Part shown: one piece after another, positions 32,984 through 46,169 of the stretch
Position numbering within the stretch: the first letter of the stretch is position 1
Layout: every line of letters starts with the position of its first letter
NCBI RefSeq assembly: GCF_937616625.2
Contig: NC_065570.1
Span: 34,603,665 to 34,667,664, forward strand
Source: Mercurialis annua
Taxonomy: Eukaryota > Streptophyta > Magnoliopsida > Malpighiales > Euphorbiaceae
Length of the DNA stretch: 64,000 bases
Direction of reading: 5' to 3'
Made by a program: the position numbers and the translations under genes
The notes under the pieces: model-generated
Seen by the model: only the letters and a program-made list of their open reading frames with translations
The model's database searches: none
Told to the model about the DNA's origin: nothing

Positions 32984-35900
32984 TGTCACGACCCGAATTC
33001 CACCCTAATCCAAGTCACGACCGGCGCTAGGGAATGGGAATGGTTGTTCCGAAACCCGTAGCAAGCCTAAAACCTCTAGAAATTTTTCGCAAATATTATT
33101 AAAAGATCGCACATCGCGTACAATCCATTTTCATAAAATACCGTTAAAACTTTTCTCTTTTAACCAAACACATTTCTGAAAACACACATATAGGCGAAAT
33201 CTGGTTTTAGAAGTACTGGTTGGATAACCTCGTTATCTCAACCCTCGCTTTCTTCTGAAAACCTGGCGTGGTGATTACTGGAAACCAGGGACTTATCTTT
33301 CGCTTGCCTTAACACATAGGCATCCCTGTTCCAGACCACACGCCACCGTTAATATGTTTAATAAAATAATGCGGACACCTTTGCGTCTCACAACGGTGGT
33401 ATTAAACATATTAAAATACACAGCGGACCGGTTACACATAGCCGGCGAATATAAAACATACTGTTTTTGACCCTCACAAAAACCCATGAGGCCGACTCGG
33501 TAACTAGACATAATATGTCACTAAGCAGCCACCCTAAAGGTACACACGTGCACTAGATCCTATCAGAGTATCTACAAACAGAGGACTAGTGGCACGGCTG
33601 CTGACATATTACACTTATACTATTGCAGCATACTAAGAGTACAAAATTCTATGTATATTACCAAAGAAGAGCTTTCCTGAAGAAGGGATGTGGAAGCTCG
33701 ACTGACCTCAAAGTTCATTTCCTGAAAATGGGATAACAACAACGGGTCAGAAATATAAATATTTCTGAGTGAGTAAACAGTTTACAAATAAATACCAAAA
33801 TCGCATAATATATATAAAACAGTTATATATATATATATAAAATATTACCAATACGTTGATCCATATGAAACCCTAGTCCACAATTTTCCTTACAGACACA
33901 CTCTTATCACGAGCTTATAGACAACAGAATAAAGACCGTGACCCGAGTCACTGCCGTCCAATTCTGTATCTCTGGTACCTGGACCGTAATCACGAAACTG
34001 CCATCGCGGTTTTACCTGCGACCGTAACTGTATTACTGTCGTCTCAGGGTTTACCCGTGAAGTCAGGGCATCTACTTTCCCAATGACTTACACGACAGAC
34101 ATACCTCTATACCTCGACAGAAGTACATCTAGTAATCGGTGTTGGTGATCATGCAACCCTATTGCCGCCCAATAGGTAGCTCGTTCCAATGGACCTTTCT
34201 TGGCTAGTTTATACTACTGCGATTATGGATTTAAAACAGTTGAATACTGATATTCAAAAGTAAACACGTAAACTCACAGTGCTGCTAAGTTACTACTTAG
34301 CACCGTCGTAGGTGTGACAGACTGCCCTGAGTCCTGGTCTGACTGCTGGACAGCTAGTCGGATCAAACATACAAAACACACAAGCCAAACATCAATACTC
34401 ATTTCTGGTATAAACATCTAGGTCCTGAAACCTAGGTTTAATCAAATCAATCAATTCACATAACACATAGCACGTATGGTCTCTTTCTCTTTAAAAACCA
34501 TTTAAACCGTTTTCACCTCGAGAAAACGTTTAGACTTCACTCTAGAAGTCATTTTAGGTATAACAATACCTAATTAAAATCATTTACTAGTATCGACTTG
34601 ATTGCCAAAGCCATTCACAGTCGACTACTAATTATTTAGCAACATCGTTTGCTAAATCTTTTAAACCGGTTAAACGTCGACTTTAACTCTTTTAAAGTCC
34701 TTTTTAAACGTTTAACTTTACTTTTAAAATCATATTTTAAAAGTCTTTAGCTTAGGTTTAAAAACTCTTTTCACTTTCTTTTTTAAAAGAAGTTATCGTT
34801 TTTAAACGTTTTAGTTCGACGAAACTACGTCAAACGGATAGGGCAAAAAGCCCCAAAAGAATTTCCCCCTTCGGCGTCGGCCTGGTGCACGTTCGTGCAC
34901 CCCTGGCTAGTGCACGATCGTGCACCATTGTGCACGGTCGTGCACCCTGGATAGTGCACGTTCGTGCACCTTGGTGCACGTTCGTGCGCCTCCAGATTGG
35001 TGCACGTTCGTGCACCATATGTGCACGTCCGTGCACCAACGTGCACAGCCCCAGGGAAACTCGATTCCCGGGGCATTCCGACGTGATTCAACCTCATTTT
35101 TCCGCTCCTAACACGTATACACAATCCAATATATCCATATTCACATTCAGAACGTAAAAATAATAGGTATACGTTCGATTCGATACGGTAACCATTTATA
35201 AACGTATATATATTCGAAATATATCGAAATATATTAGAATAAACGTTTAATATGAGATTAATACCTCGATTATTCGAGTAATCGTCGAAGAAACGGAGTT
35301 AAAATCGAGAAACGGACGGAACCGCTCGAAACCCTAATGCCTCGCACCTCTGAGAGCACAAGCAGCTCTATCAAAATTTCAAATGAATAAAAATGGTTGC
35401 TATGCCCATTTTCTATTCATGTTATAACATATATATAGGTTTGGTTAAAGTGCCGTTTAGTACTAGCTCAATCATGCACTTTAAACCAACTTTTAAACTA
35501 GTCGTCCGTAGTCTAAACGGAAACGACTTCCAAATTCGTGAAAATTTACCCAAAAATCTAATAAAATATAACAAGAATAAATATATAATTTTTATTCTTA
35601 TCCGACTTATATTTTATTCTTAATAAATCTCTGAAGATTTATTAGGTCCAAATCAGTCCCACTTGATTAAACTTTTTACGTCCAAATTTCATGAAACTTT
35701 GACAATAGCTTCGTCAAATTATTTCGCGAATAATGACACCAAAATTATTCGCTCGGGACATATAAATTATTTTATTTTAATTTGGACTAACGAATAATAC
35801 TTAATTAGTTAATAATTGAAAACTAATTGAAGTAAAAGTTTAGGGATTAAAGGAAGCATTTCTCCTTACTTTCCCCTCACTCATAACCGCCTCACCTTCT

Positions 35901-36294
35901 TCTTATCATTTTTTTTTCTTTTCTTTAATATATATATAAAATATATTTATATATATTTTAATTTATATTCGTTAATTACACGTCAAAACTTCCGAGTTTC
36001 AACATTTTAATTGCGGGATTTATTCCGAAATATTAAACTCTCCACTTAGAGTGGTATATTGATATATTAATTATCAATATATGTTTATCTTACGACTCCA
36101 GTCGTATTTCTTATTCGATTAGTCCCGTTCATATTCTTTTATTAAAATTTAAATCCCTGATTTAAGTTTTAAACTTCTATTATTACAATTTATTTTTAGG
36201 AATACTTATAAATTAAATTTACGCTTAAATTTAATTTACGTATTCCCGGTTAATAAAAACTTTATACATGACTTATAAAATACGGGGTATTACA
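32984..36294 (-). repeat. Element F 5' LTR
   Basis: 3,311 bp, shorter than the 3' LTR mainly because the minisatellite (34884-35047) has fewer units. A TATA-like CCTATATATATG (sense) at 35428-35439 lies upstream of the predicted donor. Confidence 0.93.
34884..35047. repeat. Inverted-core minisatellite, F 5' LTR
   Basis: Same unit types as 27270-27501 with about three fewer units. The GC-rich hairpin follows at 35048-35074. Confidence 0.85.
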
Positions 36295-39200
36295 GGCTTA
36301 CATTGCTAAAAGGGGAAACGTTTGGATTTTTTTCGTACCGTTTGTAAACGTTTGGCTTAAATTGCTAAAAAGGTTAAACGTTTCGATTTACTTCGTAACA
36401 TTTGTAAACGTTTGGCTTAAATGCTAAAATGGTGAAAGGTTTGGATTTGTTTCGTAAAGTTTGTAAACGTTTGGCTTTAATTGCTAAAAAGGTGAAATGC
36501 TTGGATTTGTTTCGTTACGTTTGTAAACGTTTGGCTTAAATTGCTAAAAACCGAAACGCTTAGATTTGTTTCGTTACGTATGTAAACGTTTGGCTTAAAT
36601 TTCTAAAAAGGTGAAACTCTTGGTCTGTGTTTTGTAACGTCTGTAAAGGTTTTGTTTAAATTGCTAAAAATGTGAAATGTTTGGATTTGTTTCGTAACAT
36701 TTGTAAACATTTGGCTTCAATCGCTAAAAAGGTGAAACGTTTGGATTTGTTTCGTAACGTTTGTAAATGTTTGGCATAAATCGCTAAAAAGGTGAAACGT
36801 TTGGATTTGTTTTGTAACGTTTATAACGTTTGGCTTAAATCGCAAAAAAGGTGAAAGGTTTGGATTTGTTTCTTAACGTTGTAAACATTCAGATTTAATC
36901 GCTACATAAACGTTTGGCTTAAATTGCTAAAAAGGTGAAACGCTTGGACTATTTTTGTAAACGTTTGGCTTAAATTCCTAATAATGTGAAGCGCTTTGAT
37001 TTATTTCATAACGTTTGTTAACGTTTAGCTTATGTTGCTAAAAAGGTGAAACGCTTGGATTTGTTTTGTAACGTTTGTAAACGTTTGGCTTAAATTTCTA
37101 AAAAGGTGAAACGCTTGGTTTTGTTTCGTAACGTTTGTAAAGGTTTGGCTTAAATCGTTAAAAATGTGAAACATTTGGATTTGTTTCGTAATATTTTAAA
37201 CGTTTGGTTTTGTTTCCTAACGTTTGTAATGTTTAGCTAATTAAATCGCTCAAAGCTGAAACGTTTGGATTTTTTTTCGTAAAGTTTGTAAACGTTTTGC
37301 TTAAATTGCTAAAAAGACGAAAAGTTTGGATTTGTTTCGTAATGTTTGTAAACGTTTGGCTTAAATCGCAAAAAAGGTGAAACGTTTGGATAAACGTTTG
37401 GATTTATTTTGTAACGATTGTTACGTTTGGCTTAAATCGCTAAAAAGGTGAGTTGTTTGGATTTGTTTCGTAACATTTGTAAACGTTTGGCTTAAATCGC
37501 AAAAAATGTGAAAGTTGGATTTGTTCTGTAACGTTTATAAACGTTTGGCTTAAATGGCTAAAAAGTTGAAATATTTTGATTTGTTTCATAACCTCTGTAA
37601 ACGTTTGCCTTAAATCGCTAAAACGGTTACGTTTGGATTTGTTTCGTAACGTTTGTAAACGTTTGGCTTAATTCTCTAAAAAGGTAAAACGTTTGGATTT
37701 GTTTCGTAACGTTTGTAAACGTTTGGCTTCAATCGCTAAAAAAGTGAAACGTTTGGATTTGTTTTGTAAAATTTATAAACGTTTGGCATAAATCGCTAAA
37801 AACGTGAAATGTTTGGATTTGTTTTGTAACGTTTTAAATGTTTGGCTTATATCGCTAAAATGGGGAAACGTTTGGATTTGTTTCGTAATGTTTGTAAAAG
37901 TGTGGCTTAAATTACTAAAAAGATAAAATATTTGGTTTTGTTTCGTAACTTTTGTAAACGTTCGACCTAAATCGCTAAAAAGGTGAACCGCTTGGATTTG
38001 TTTCGTAACGTTTGTAAACATCTGGCTTAAATTGCTAAAAAGGTGAAACGCTTGGATTTGTTTCAAAACGTTTGTTAACATTTGGCTTAAATCACTAAAA
38101 AGGTGAAAAGTTTGGATTTGTTTCGTAACGTTTTAAACGTTAAGTTTAAATTGCTAAAATGGGGAAACGTTTGGATTTGTTTCGTAACGTTTGAAAACTA
38201 TGGCTTAAATCGCTAAAAAGGTGAAACGTTTGGTTTTGTTTCGTAATGTTTGTAAACTTTTTTCTTAAATTGCTAAAAGGGTGAAACGCTTGGATTTGTT
38301 TCGTAACGTTTTTAAACGTTTGGCTTAAATTGCTAAAAAGGTGAAACGCTTTGATTTGTTTCATAACGTTTGTAAACGTTTGGCTTTTCTTCGTAACGTT
38401 TGGATTTGTTTTGTAACGTTTGTAAGCGTTTGGCTTAAATCACAAAAAAGGGGAAACGTTTGGATTTGTTTCGTAACGTTTGTAAACGTTTGGCTTAAAT
38501 CGCAAAAAAGTTGAATCGTTTGAATTTGTTTCGCAACGTTTATAAACGTTTGGCTTAAACTTCTAAAAAGGTGAAACGCTTGGATTTGTTTCATAACATT
38601 TTAAACGTTTGGCTTTGTTTCGTAATGTTTGTAAACATTTGGCTTAAATCGCAAAAACGGTGAAACGTCCTGTTTTGTTTCATAACGTTTGTAAACGTTT
38701 GGGTTAAATCGCCAAAAAGGTGAATTGTTTGGATTTGTTTCATAATGTTTTTAAACGTTTGGCGTAAATCGCTAAAAAGGTGAAACGCTTGGATTTGTTT
38801 CGTAACGTTTGTAAACTTTTGGCTTTAATCGCTAAAAAGGTGAAACGTTTGGATTTGTTTCGGAACGTTTGTAAATGTTTGGCTTAAATCACTAAAAATG
38901 TGAAACGTTTGGATTTGTTTCGTAACGTCTGTAAACGTTTGGCTTAAATTGCTAAAAAGGAGAAACGTTTGGGTTTGTTTCCTAACGTTAGTAAACGTTT
39001 GGCTTAGATCGCTAAAAAGGTGAAACGTTTTGATTTGTTTCGTAACATTTGTAAACGTTTGTTTTAAATCGCTAAAAAGGTGAAATGTTTGGATTTGTTT
39101 CATAACGTTTGTAAACGTTTGGCATAATTGCTAAAAAGGGCTTCGTAACGTTTTAAACGTTTGGATTACTTTCGTAACGTTTCTAAACGCTTGCCTTAAA

Positions 39201-42200
39201 TCGCTAAAAAGGTTAAACATTTGGATTTGTTTCGTAACATTTGAAAACATTTGGCTTAAACCGCTAAAAAGGTGAAACGTTTGGCTTAAATCGCTAAAAA
39301 GGTGAAACTTTTGGATTTGTTTCTTAATGTTTGTAAAAGTTTGGCTTAAATCGCTAAAGAGGTGAAACGTTTGGATTTAAATTGCTAAAAAGGTAAAACG
39401 TTTGGATTTGTTTCGTAACGTTTGTAAACGTTTGGCTTAAATCGCTAAAAAGGTGAAACATTTTGTTTTATTTCGGAACATTTGTAAACGTTTTGTTTAA
39501 ATTGCTAATTAGGTGAAACACATGGATTTGTTTCGTAGCGTTTGTAAACAGTCGGCCTAAATCGCTAAAAAGGTGAAATGTTTGGATTTGTTTCGTAGCG
39601 TTTGTAAACGTTCGCCTTAAATTGCTAAAAAGGTTAAACATTTGGTTTTGTTTCGATACGTTTATAAACGTTCGTCTTAAATAGCTAATAAGGTGAAACA
39701 TTTAGTTTTGTTTCGTAACGTTTGTAAACGTTCGGCTTATATAGCTAAAAAGGGGAAACGTTCAGATTTGTTCCGTAATGTTTGTAAATGTTTGGCTTAA
39801 ATTGCTAAAAAGGTGAAACGTTTGGATTTTCTTTAAAACGTTTGGAACGATTGGTTTTGTTTCGTATTTTTTGTAAATGTTTCGCTTAAATCGCTAAAAA
39901 TGGGAAACGTTTGGATTTGTTTGTAACGTTTTAAATGTTTGGTTTTGTTTCGTAATGTTTGTAAATGTTTGCCTTAAATCGCTAAAAAGGTGAAACGTTT
40001 GGATTTATTTTGTAACATTTGTAAACGTTTGGTTTCAATCGCTAAAAAGGTGAAACGTTTGGATTTGTTTCTCAACGTTTGTAAACGTTTGGCTTAAATC
40101 GCTAAAAAGGAGAAACGTTTGGATTTGTTTCGTAACGTTTTAAAAGTTTGGATTAAATCGCTGAAATGGGAAAACATTTGGATTTGTTTCGTAACGTTTG
40201 TAAACATTCGGTTTAAATCGCTAAAATGGAGAAATGTTTGGATTTGTTCTGTAACGTTTGTAAATGTTTGACTTAAATTGCTAAAAAGGTGAAACGTTTG
40301 GATTTGTTTCGTAATGTTTGTAAACGATTGGTGTTGTTTAGTAATGTTTGTAAACGTTTGGCTTAAATCGCTAAAAATATGAAACGTTTGGATTTGTATT
40401 GTAACGTTTTAAACGTTTGGTTTAGTTTCGTAACGTTTGTAAACGTTTTGCTTAAATTGCTATAAAGGTGAAACGTTTCGATTTGTTTCGTAACATTTGT
40501 AAACGTTTGGTTTCAATCGCTAAAAAGATGAAAAGTTTGGATTTGTTTCGTAACGTTTGTAAACGTTTGGCTTAAATTGCTAATAAGGTGAAACATTTGG
40601 ATTTTTTCGTAACGTTTTCAACGTTTGGTTTAAATCGCTAAAATGGGAAAATATTTGGATTTGTTTCGTAACGTTTATAATTGTTTGACTTAAAACGCTA
40701 AACAGGTGAAACGTTCGTATTTCTTTCATAACGTTTGTAAACGTTTGGCTTATATTGCTAAAAAGGTGAAACGCTTGGATTTTTTTCGTAATGTTTGTAA
40801 ACGATTCGCTTAAATCGCTAAGAAGGGGAAACGTTTGGATTTGTTTCGTAATGTTTGTAAAACTTTTGGTTCAATCGCAAAAAAGGGGAAACGTTTGGAT
40901 TTGTTTCGTAACGTTTGTAAACATTTGGCATAAATCGCTAAAAAGGTGAAACGTTTGGATTTATTTCGTAACGTTTGTAAACATTTGGATTTGCTTTCTA
41001 ACATTTGTAAACGTTTTGTTTTGTTTCAGAACATTTATAAGCGTTTTGCTTAAATCGCTATAATGGGGAAACATTTGGATTTGTTTCTTAACGTTTTTAA
41101 ACGTTTGACTTCAATCGCTAAAAAGGTGTAACATTTGGATTTTTTTCGTAACATTTGTAAACGTTTGGCTTAAATTGCTAAAAATGTGAAAAGTTTGTTT
41201 TTTTTTCGTAATGTTTGTAAATGTTTGGATTTGTTTTGTAACATTTGCAAACGTTTTTAAACGTTTGGCTTAAATCGCTAAAAACGTGAAACGTTTGGAT
41301 TTGTTTAGTAACGTTTGTAAATGTTTGGTTTAAATCTCTAAAATAAGGAAAGGTTTGGATTTGTTTCGTAACGTTTGGATTTGTTTCGTAATGTTTGTAA
41401 ATGTTTGTTTTTTTTGTAAATTTATAAACGTTTGGCTTAAATTGCTAAAATGGGGAAACGTTTGGATTTGTTTCATAACGTTTGTAAATGTTTGGCTTCA
41501 ATCGCTAAAAAGGTGAAACGTTTGGATTTGTTTCGGAACATCTGTAAACATTTGGCTTAAATTGCTAAAAATGGGTTAAACGTTAGGATTTATTTCGTAG
41601 CGTTTTAAAGATTTGGCTTAAATCGCTAAAAAGGTTAAACGTTTGGTTTTGTTTCGTAACATTTGTAAACGTTTGACTTGAATCACTAAAAAGGTAAAAC
41701 GTTTGGATTTCTTTCGTATCGTTTGTAAACGTTTGGCTTAAATTGCTAAAAATGTGAAACGTTTGGATTTATTTCGGAACGTTTTAAATGTTTGGTTTTG
41801 TTTCGTATCATTTGTAAAAGTTTGGCTTAAATCGCTAAAAAGGTGAAACGTGTGGGGTTATTTCGTAACGCATGTAAACGTTTGGCTTTAATTGCTAAAA
41901 AGGTGAAATGTTTGAATTTGATTCATACATTTGGCTTAAATCGCAAAAAGGTGAAATGTTTGGATTTGTTTCGTAAAGTTTGTATATGTTTGACTTAAAT
42001 TGCTAAAAAGGTGAAACGCTTGGATTTGTTTCATAACGTTTATAAACATTTGGCTTAAATTTCTAAAAAGGTGAAACGTTTGGATTTATTTCGTACCGTT
42101 TGTAAACGCTTGGCTTAAATCGCTAAAAAGATGAAACGTTTGGATTTGTTTCGTACCGTTTGTAAACGTTTGACTTAAATCGCTAAAAAGTTGAAACGTT

Positions 42201-44400
42201 TGGATTTGTTTCGTAACGTTTCTAAACGTTTGCCTTAAATTGCTAAAAAGGTGAAACTCTTGGTTTTGTTTCGTAATGTTTTTAAACGTTTGACTTAAAT
42301 TGCTAAATATGGGACACGTTTGGATTTGTTTCGTTACGTTTGTAAACGTTTGGCTTCAATGCGAAACGTTTGGATTTGTTTCGTAACGTTTGTAAACGTT
42401 TTGCTTAAATCGCTAAAAAGGTGAAATTTTTGGATTTGTTTCGTAACGTTTTAATCGTTTGGCTTAAATCGCTAAAATGAGGAAACATTTGGATTTGTTT
42501 CCTAAATTTTGTAAACGTTTGGCTTAAATCGCTAAAAAGGTGAAAAGTTTCGTTTTTTTCGCAACGTTTGTAAACGTTTTGCTTAAATTGCTAAAAAGAT
42601 GAAACGCTTGGATTTGTTTCGTAACATTTGTAAATGTTTGGCTTAAATTGCTAAAAAGGTGAAACGTTTGGATTTGTTTCGTAACGTTTGTACACTTTTG
42701 TTTTGTTTCGTAATGTTTGGATTTGTTTCGTAACATTTGTAAACATTTGGCTTCAATCGCTAAAAAGGTGAAATGCTTGGATTCGTTTCGTAACGTTTGT
42801 AAACGTTTGACATAAATCGCTAAAAAGGTGAAACGCTTGGATTCGTTTCGAAACGTTTGTAAACGTTTGGCCTAAATTGCTAAAAAGATGAAACATTTGT
42901 ATTCGTTTCATAACGTTTGTAAACGTTTAGCTTAAATTGCTAAAAAGGTGAAACGTTTGGATTTGTTTCGTAGCGTTTGTAAACGTTTGGCTTAAATCGC
43001 TAAAAATGTTAAACGTTTAGATTTGTTTCATAACTTTTTTAAACGTTTGGCCTAAATCGCTTCAAAGGTGAAACGTTTGAATGTGTTTCGTAATGTTTGT
43101 AAACGTTTGGCTTGAATTGCTAAAAAGGTGAAACTCTTGGATTTGTTTCGTAACGTTTGTAAACGTTTGGCTTAAATTGCTAAAAAGATGAAACACTTGG
43201 ATTTGTTTTGCAAAGTTTTTCAACATTTGGCTTAAATTACTAAAAAGGTGAAACGCTTGGTTTTGTTTCGCAACGTTTGTAAAGGTTTGTCTTAAATTGC
43301 TAAAAATGTGAAATGTTTGAATTTGTTTCGTAACGTTTTAAACGTTTGGTTTTGTTTCATAACGTTTGTAAACGTTTGGCTTAAATCGCTAAAAAGGTGA
43401 AATGTTTGGATTTGTTTCGTAACGTTTGTAAATGTTTGCCTTAAATCGCCAAAAAGGTGAAACGTTTGGATTTGTTTCATAACGTTTGTAAACATTTGGC
43501 TTAAATCGCTAAAAAGGTGAAACGTTTGGATTTGTTTCGCAACGTTTGCAAACGTTTGGCTTAAATCGCTAAAAAGGTGAAACATTTGGATTTGTTTCGT
43601 AATGTTTGTAAACGTTTGGCTTAAATTGCTAAAAAGATGAAATGTTTGGATTTGTTTTGTACCATTTGTAAACATTTGCCTTAAATCGCTAAAAAGGTGA
43701 AATGTTAGGATTTGTTTTGTACCATTTGTAAATGTTTGGCTTAAATCGCTAAAAAGGTGAAACATTTGGATTGGTGTCGTAACGTTTCTAAACGTTTGTC
43801 TTAAATTGCTAAAAAGGTGCGCTTGGTTTTGTTTCGTAACGTTTGTAAACTTTTGGCTTAAATTGCTAAATATGGGAAACGTTTGGGTTTGTTTCGTTAA
43901 GTTTGTAAAGGTTTAGCTATCAATAGCTAAAAATGTGAAAAGTTTGGATTTGTTTCGTAACGTTTGTAAACGTTTGGCTTAAATCACTAATAAGGTGAAA
44001 CTTTTGGATTTGCTTCGTAACATTTTAAACGTTTGGCTTAAATCGCTAAAATGGGTAAACGTTTGGATTTTTTTTCGTAAATTTTGTAAACGTTTGGCTT
44101 AATTCGCTAAAAAGGTGAAACGTTTGTTTTTTTTGCAACGTTTGTAAACATTTTGCTTAAATTGCTAAAAAGGGGAAACGCTTGGATTTGTTTCGTAACA
44201 TTTGTAAACGTTTGGCTTAAATTGCTAAAAAGGTGAAACGCTTGGATTTGTTTCGTAACGTTTGTAAACGTTTGGTTTTGTTTCATAACGTTTGGATTTG
44301 TTTTGTAACATTGTCAACGTTTTGATTAAATCGCTAAAAAGGTGAAACATTTGGATTTGTTTCGTGACGTTTGTAAACGTTAGACTTAAATCGCTAAAAC
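36295..44400 (+). repeat. 60-bp satellite array 3 (continuation of array 2)
   Basis: Same monomer and orientation as array 2, interrupted only by element F. It includes a third copy of the variant-monomer run from 36371 and a fairly regular block at 43292-43765. It ends sharply at about 44400 against element C. Monomer variation again concentrates at CG positions. Confidence 0.95.
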
Positions 44401-45719
44401 GATATTGGTCAAAAAGTACTTATCAAAACCCACTTCGAAAGATAAAATTTACAAAATAGATTTCAAGTTCATGTCGAGCCCCACAGTTTTAAACATCATT
44501 TTCCGGAAAATCTCTTTTATAAAACAATAGATATAATTGTTCCCAAACGCCTCAATTTAAAATCATCGAGTTAGCTGAGTGATTACCACTTCCAAACTCA
44601 ACTCCAAATTTTGGTGACCCAAGTCAAACCCATAATATCTAATTATAAAACGTATGAAACACATTTTCAAATCCAAAAAAAACGTCATTCGTAAATAAGT
44701 TTCAGTATTTTCAAAATAGGTAGCTCGACGTCACCCAAAGTAATAACATCAACTCATCGCCCAAGTGGAAAAATAATTATTTTTTAACAATTTTTTCAGA
44801 AATACTGGCATTAATCAAAATTACTAAATCAAGCATAAGACCAACAACACCAAAGTTTTGACAAATCGAAATATGGTAAAATTACAAAATTAATGTTAAA
44901 TTTTTAAATCGGTATCGCCTTTAAAAATAATATTATTTCAAAACAATCATTTTGAAAACAACAAGTTAAACGTAACATTTAAATTTTTAAAATACAAGAA
45001 TTTCATTTTATTTCAAAATAACAACCCTTTTTCAATCCTTAGTCAAATGTAAGACTTTGAAATAAACGGATTTCATTTTACTTGCAAGATATTGAAAATA
45101 ATATTTTAGGGTGTTGTGTCCAGACTATCCATTTGACTTTTTGCGTCAAAACACCAGTTAGACAAAAATAACATCCTTAAGGTAATTTAAAACCAATACG
45201 TGGCCAACAACGTAATTCACAAAACATGAATAAGATTTTTCGGTCAACAATCTTTTAATCCAAAACAATGTCAAAGCCTAACATAATATTAATTTTTAGA
45301 AACTAACGCTCACGGACAAAGGCAGAAATACTCATAAATAATTTAACGTCAACAACATCATTAAAGGCATAAAAGCCAAAGTTTATCAAATAACATCATA
45401 CCCAAGTATGAATCTAGGAAAATCATCAATCTTAAGATTTCCTGAGAAATCATAAGCAACTAAAATCACCTAAGTGAAATGACCTCAAATGATAAAACAT
45501 AGCAAGCAACCTCCAAGTAAAAAAAATTATCAATCATAGCATCAACACTAAACAATGACTGACACACATCACCTATAGGATGTAGGCTGAAAGTTTGAAA
45601 CAAAAGATGACGTTTCAAAGACAAGACTCGAATCCTAATTCCGCAGTAGTTCCTATGACTCAATAACAAACTAAACAGAGTAAACACATAGCAAGCAATG
45701 GCCTTGGTTTGAAACCAAA
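44401..45719 (-). mobile_element. Element C internal region, truncated
   Basis: Follows the primer site of C on the minus strand and is cut off by the satellite after about 1.3 kb. A-rich on the plus strand, with no long or recognisable ORF. A 95-codon frame at 45466-45753 overlaps the primer site and LTR and is not convincing. Confidence 0.6.
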
Positions 45720-45731
45720 GCTCTGATACCA
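45720..45731 (-). other. Primer-binding site, element C
   Basis: Sense TGGTATCAGAGC, four bases from the LTR end at 45736. Confidence 0.88.
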
Positions 45732-45735
45732 ACTT

Positions 45736-46169
45736 TGTCACGACCCAATTCATGGATCGCGACCGGCGCTAGGGTATGGGTATGGTTGTACAAAAACCCG
45801 TAGCAATCCTTGCGGAAAACCACTAATCATATAAACCTGCAGAAAATCCAATGCGCAGGGGCAACCGAGACTCCAACTTAAACTAACAGTTTAAAATATA
45901 AGTAATTCCATTAAATAAAAATAACTAGAATTAAACAATAATAATGCCAAAGCATAAAATAAATCCAGTCAGACAAATCTGACAAACAGACTATGGTAGT
46001 ATAGACTTCTAGTTTACTACTGCCGTATAAGAATAAAAGTAGTTTGACAATTTATTAAAAGAAAATAAACCTCCGAGGAATAAAGATTTGGAGATCTGCA
46101 GACTCCCTCAAAATAATAAACCTGGAAAATTTGGGAAAACAACGGGGTCAGATATACTGAGATGAGTTC
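45736..46169 (-). mobile_element. Element C 5' LTR, 3' end only
   Basis: 434 bp of the H/C family LTR before element D interrupts it. The rest should lie beyond the right end of the window, after D. Confidence 0.85.

Larger units (their letters stand above)
32221..35264 (-). other. Predicted intron of element F
   Basis: Donor GT at 35263-35264 (sense ATCGAG|GTATTAATC, weaker than A/D) and acceptor AG at 32221-32222 (sense GTGTTTCAG|C ATG). The arrangement matches A and D: a donor in the LTR, the primer site inside the intron, and an acceptor one base before the ATG. Confidence 0.4.
25371..36294 (-). mobile_element. Element F: complete non-autonomous LTR retrotransposon
   Basis: 10,924 bp, minus strand, bounded by GGCTT (25366-25370 and 36295-36299) inside the satellite. 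LTRs of 3.3-3.4 kb start TGTAATACCCCG and end CGTGACA and differ at few positions outside the minisatellite, so the insertion is recent. The internal 4.2 kb has a primer site, a short gag-like ORF with one frameshift, a purine-rich non-coding region, the conserved hairpin and a polypurine tract, and no pol motifs. It is a different family from A/D/G by LTR sequence but has the same architecture. Confidence 0.95.

Noticed and set aside
45466..45753. 95-codon minus-strand frame
   Set aside because: It starts within the C LTR and runs over the primer-binding site; no conserved motif.
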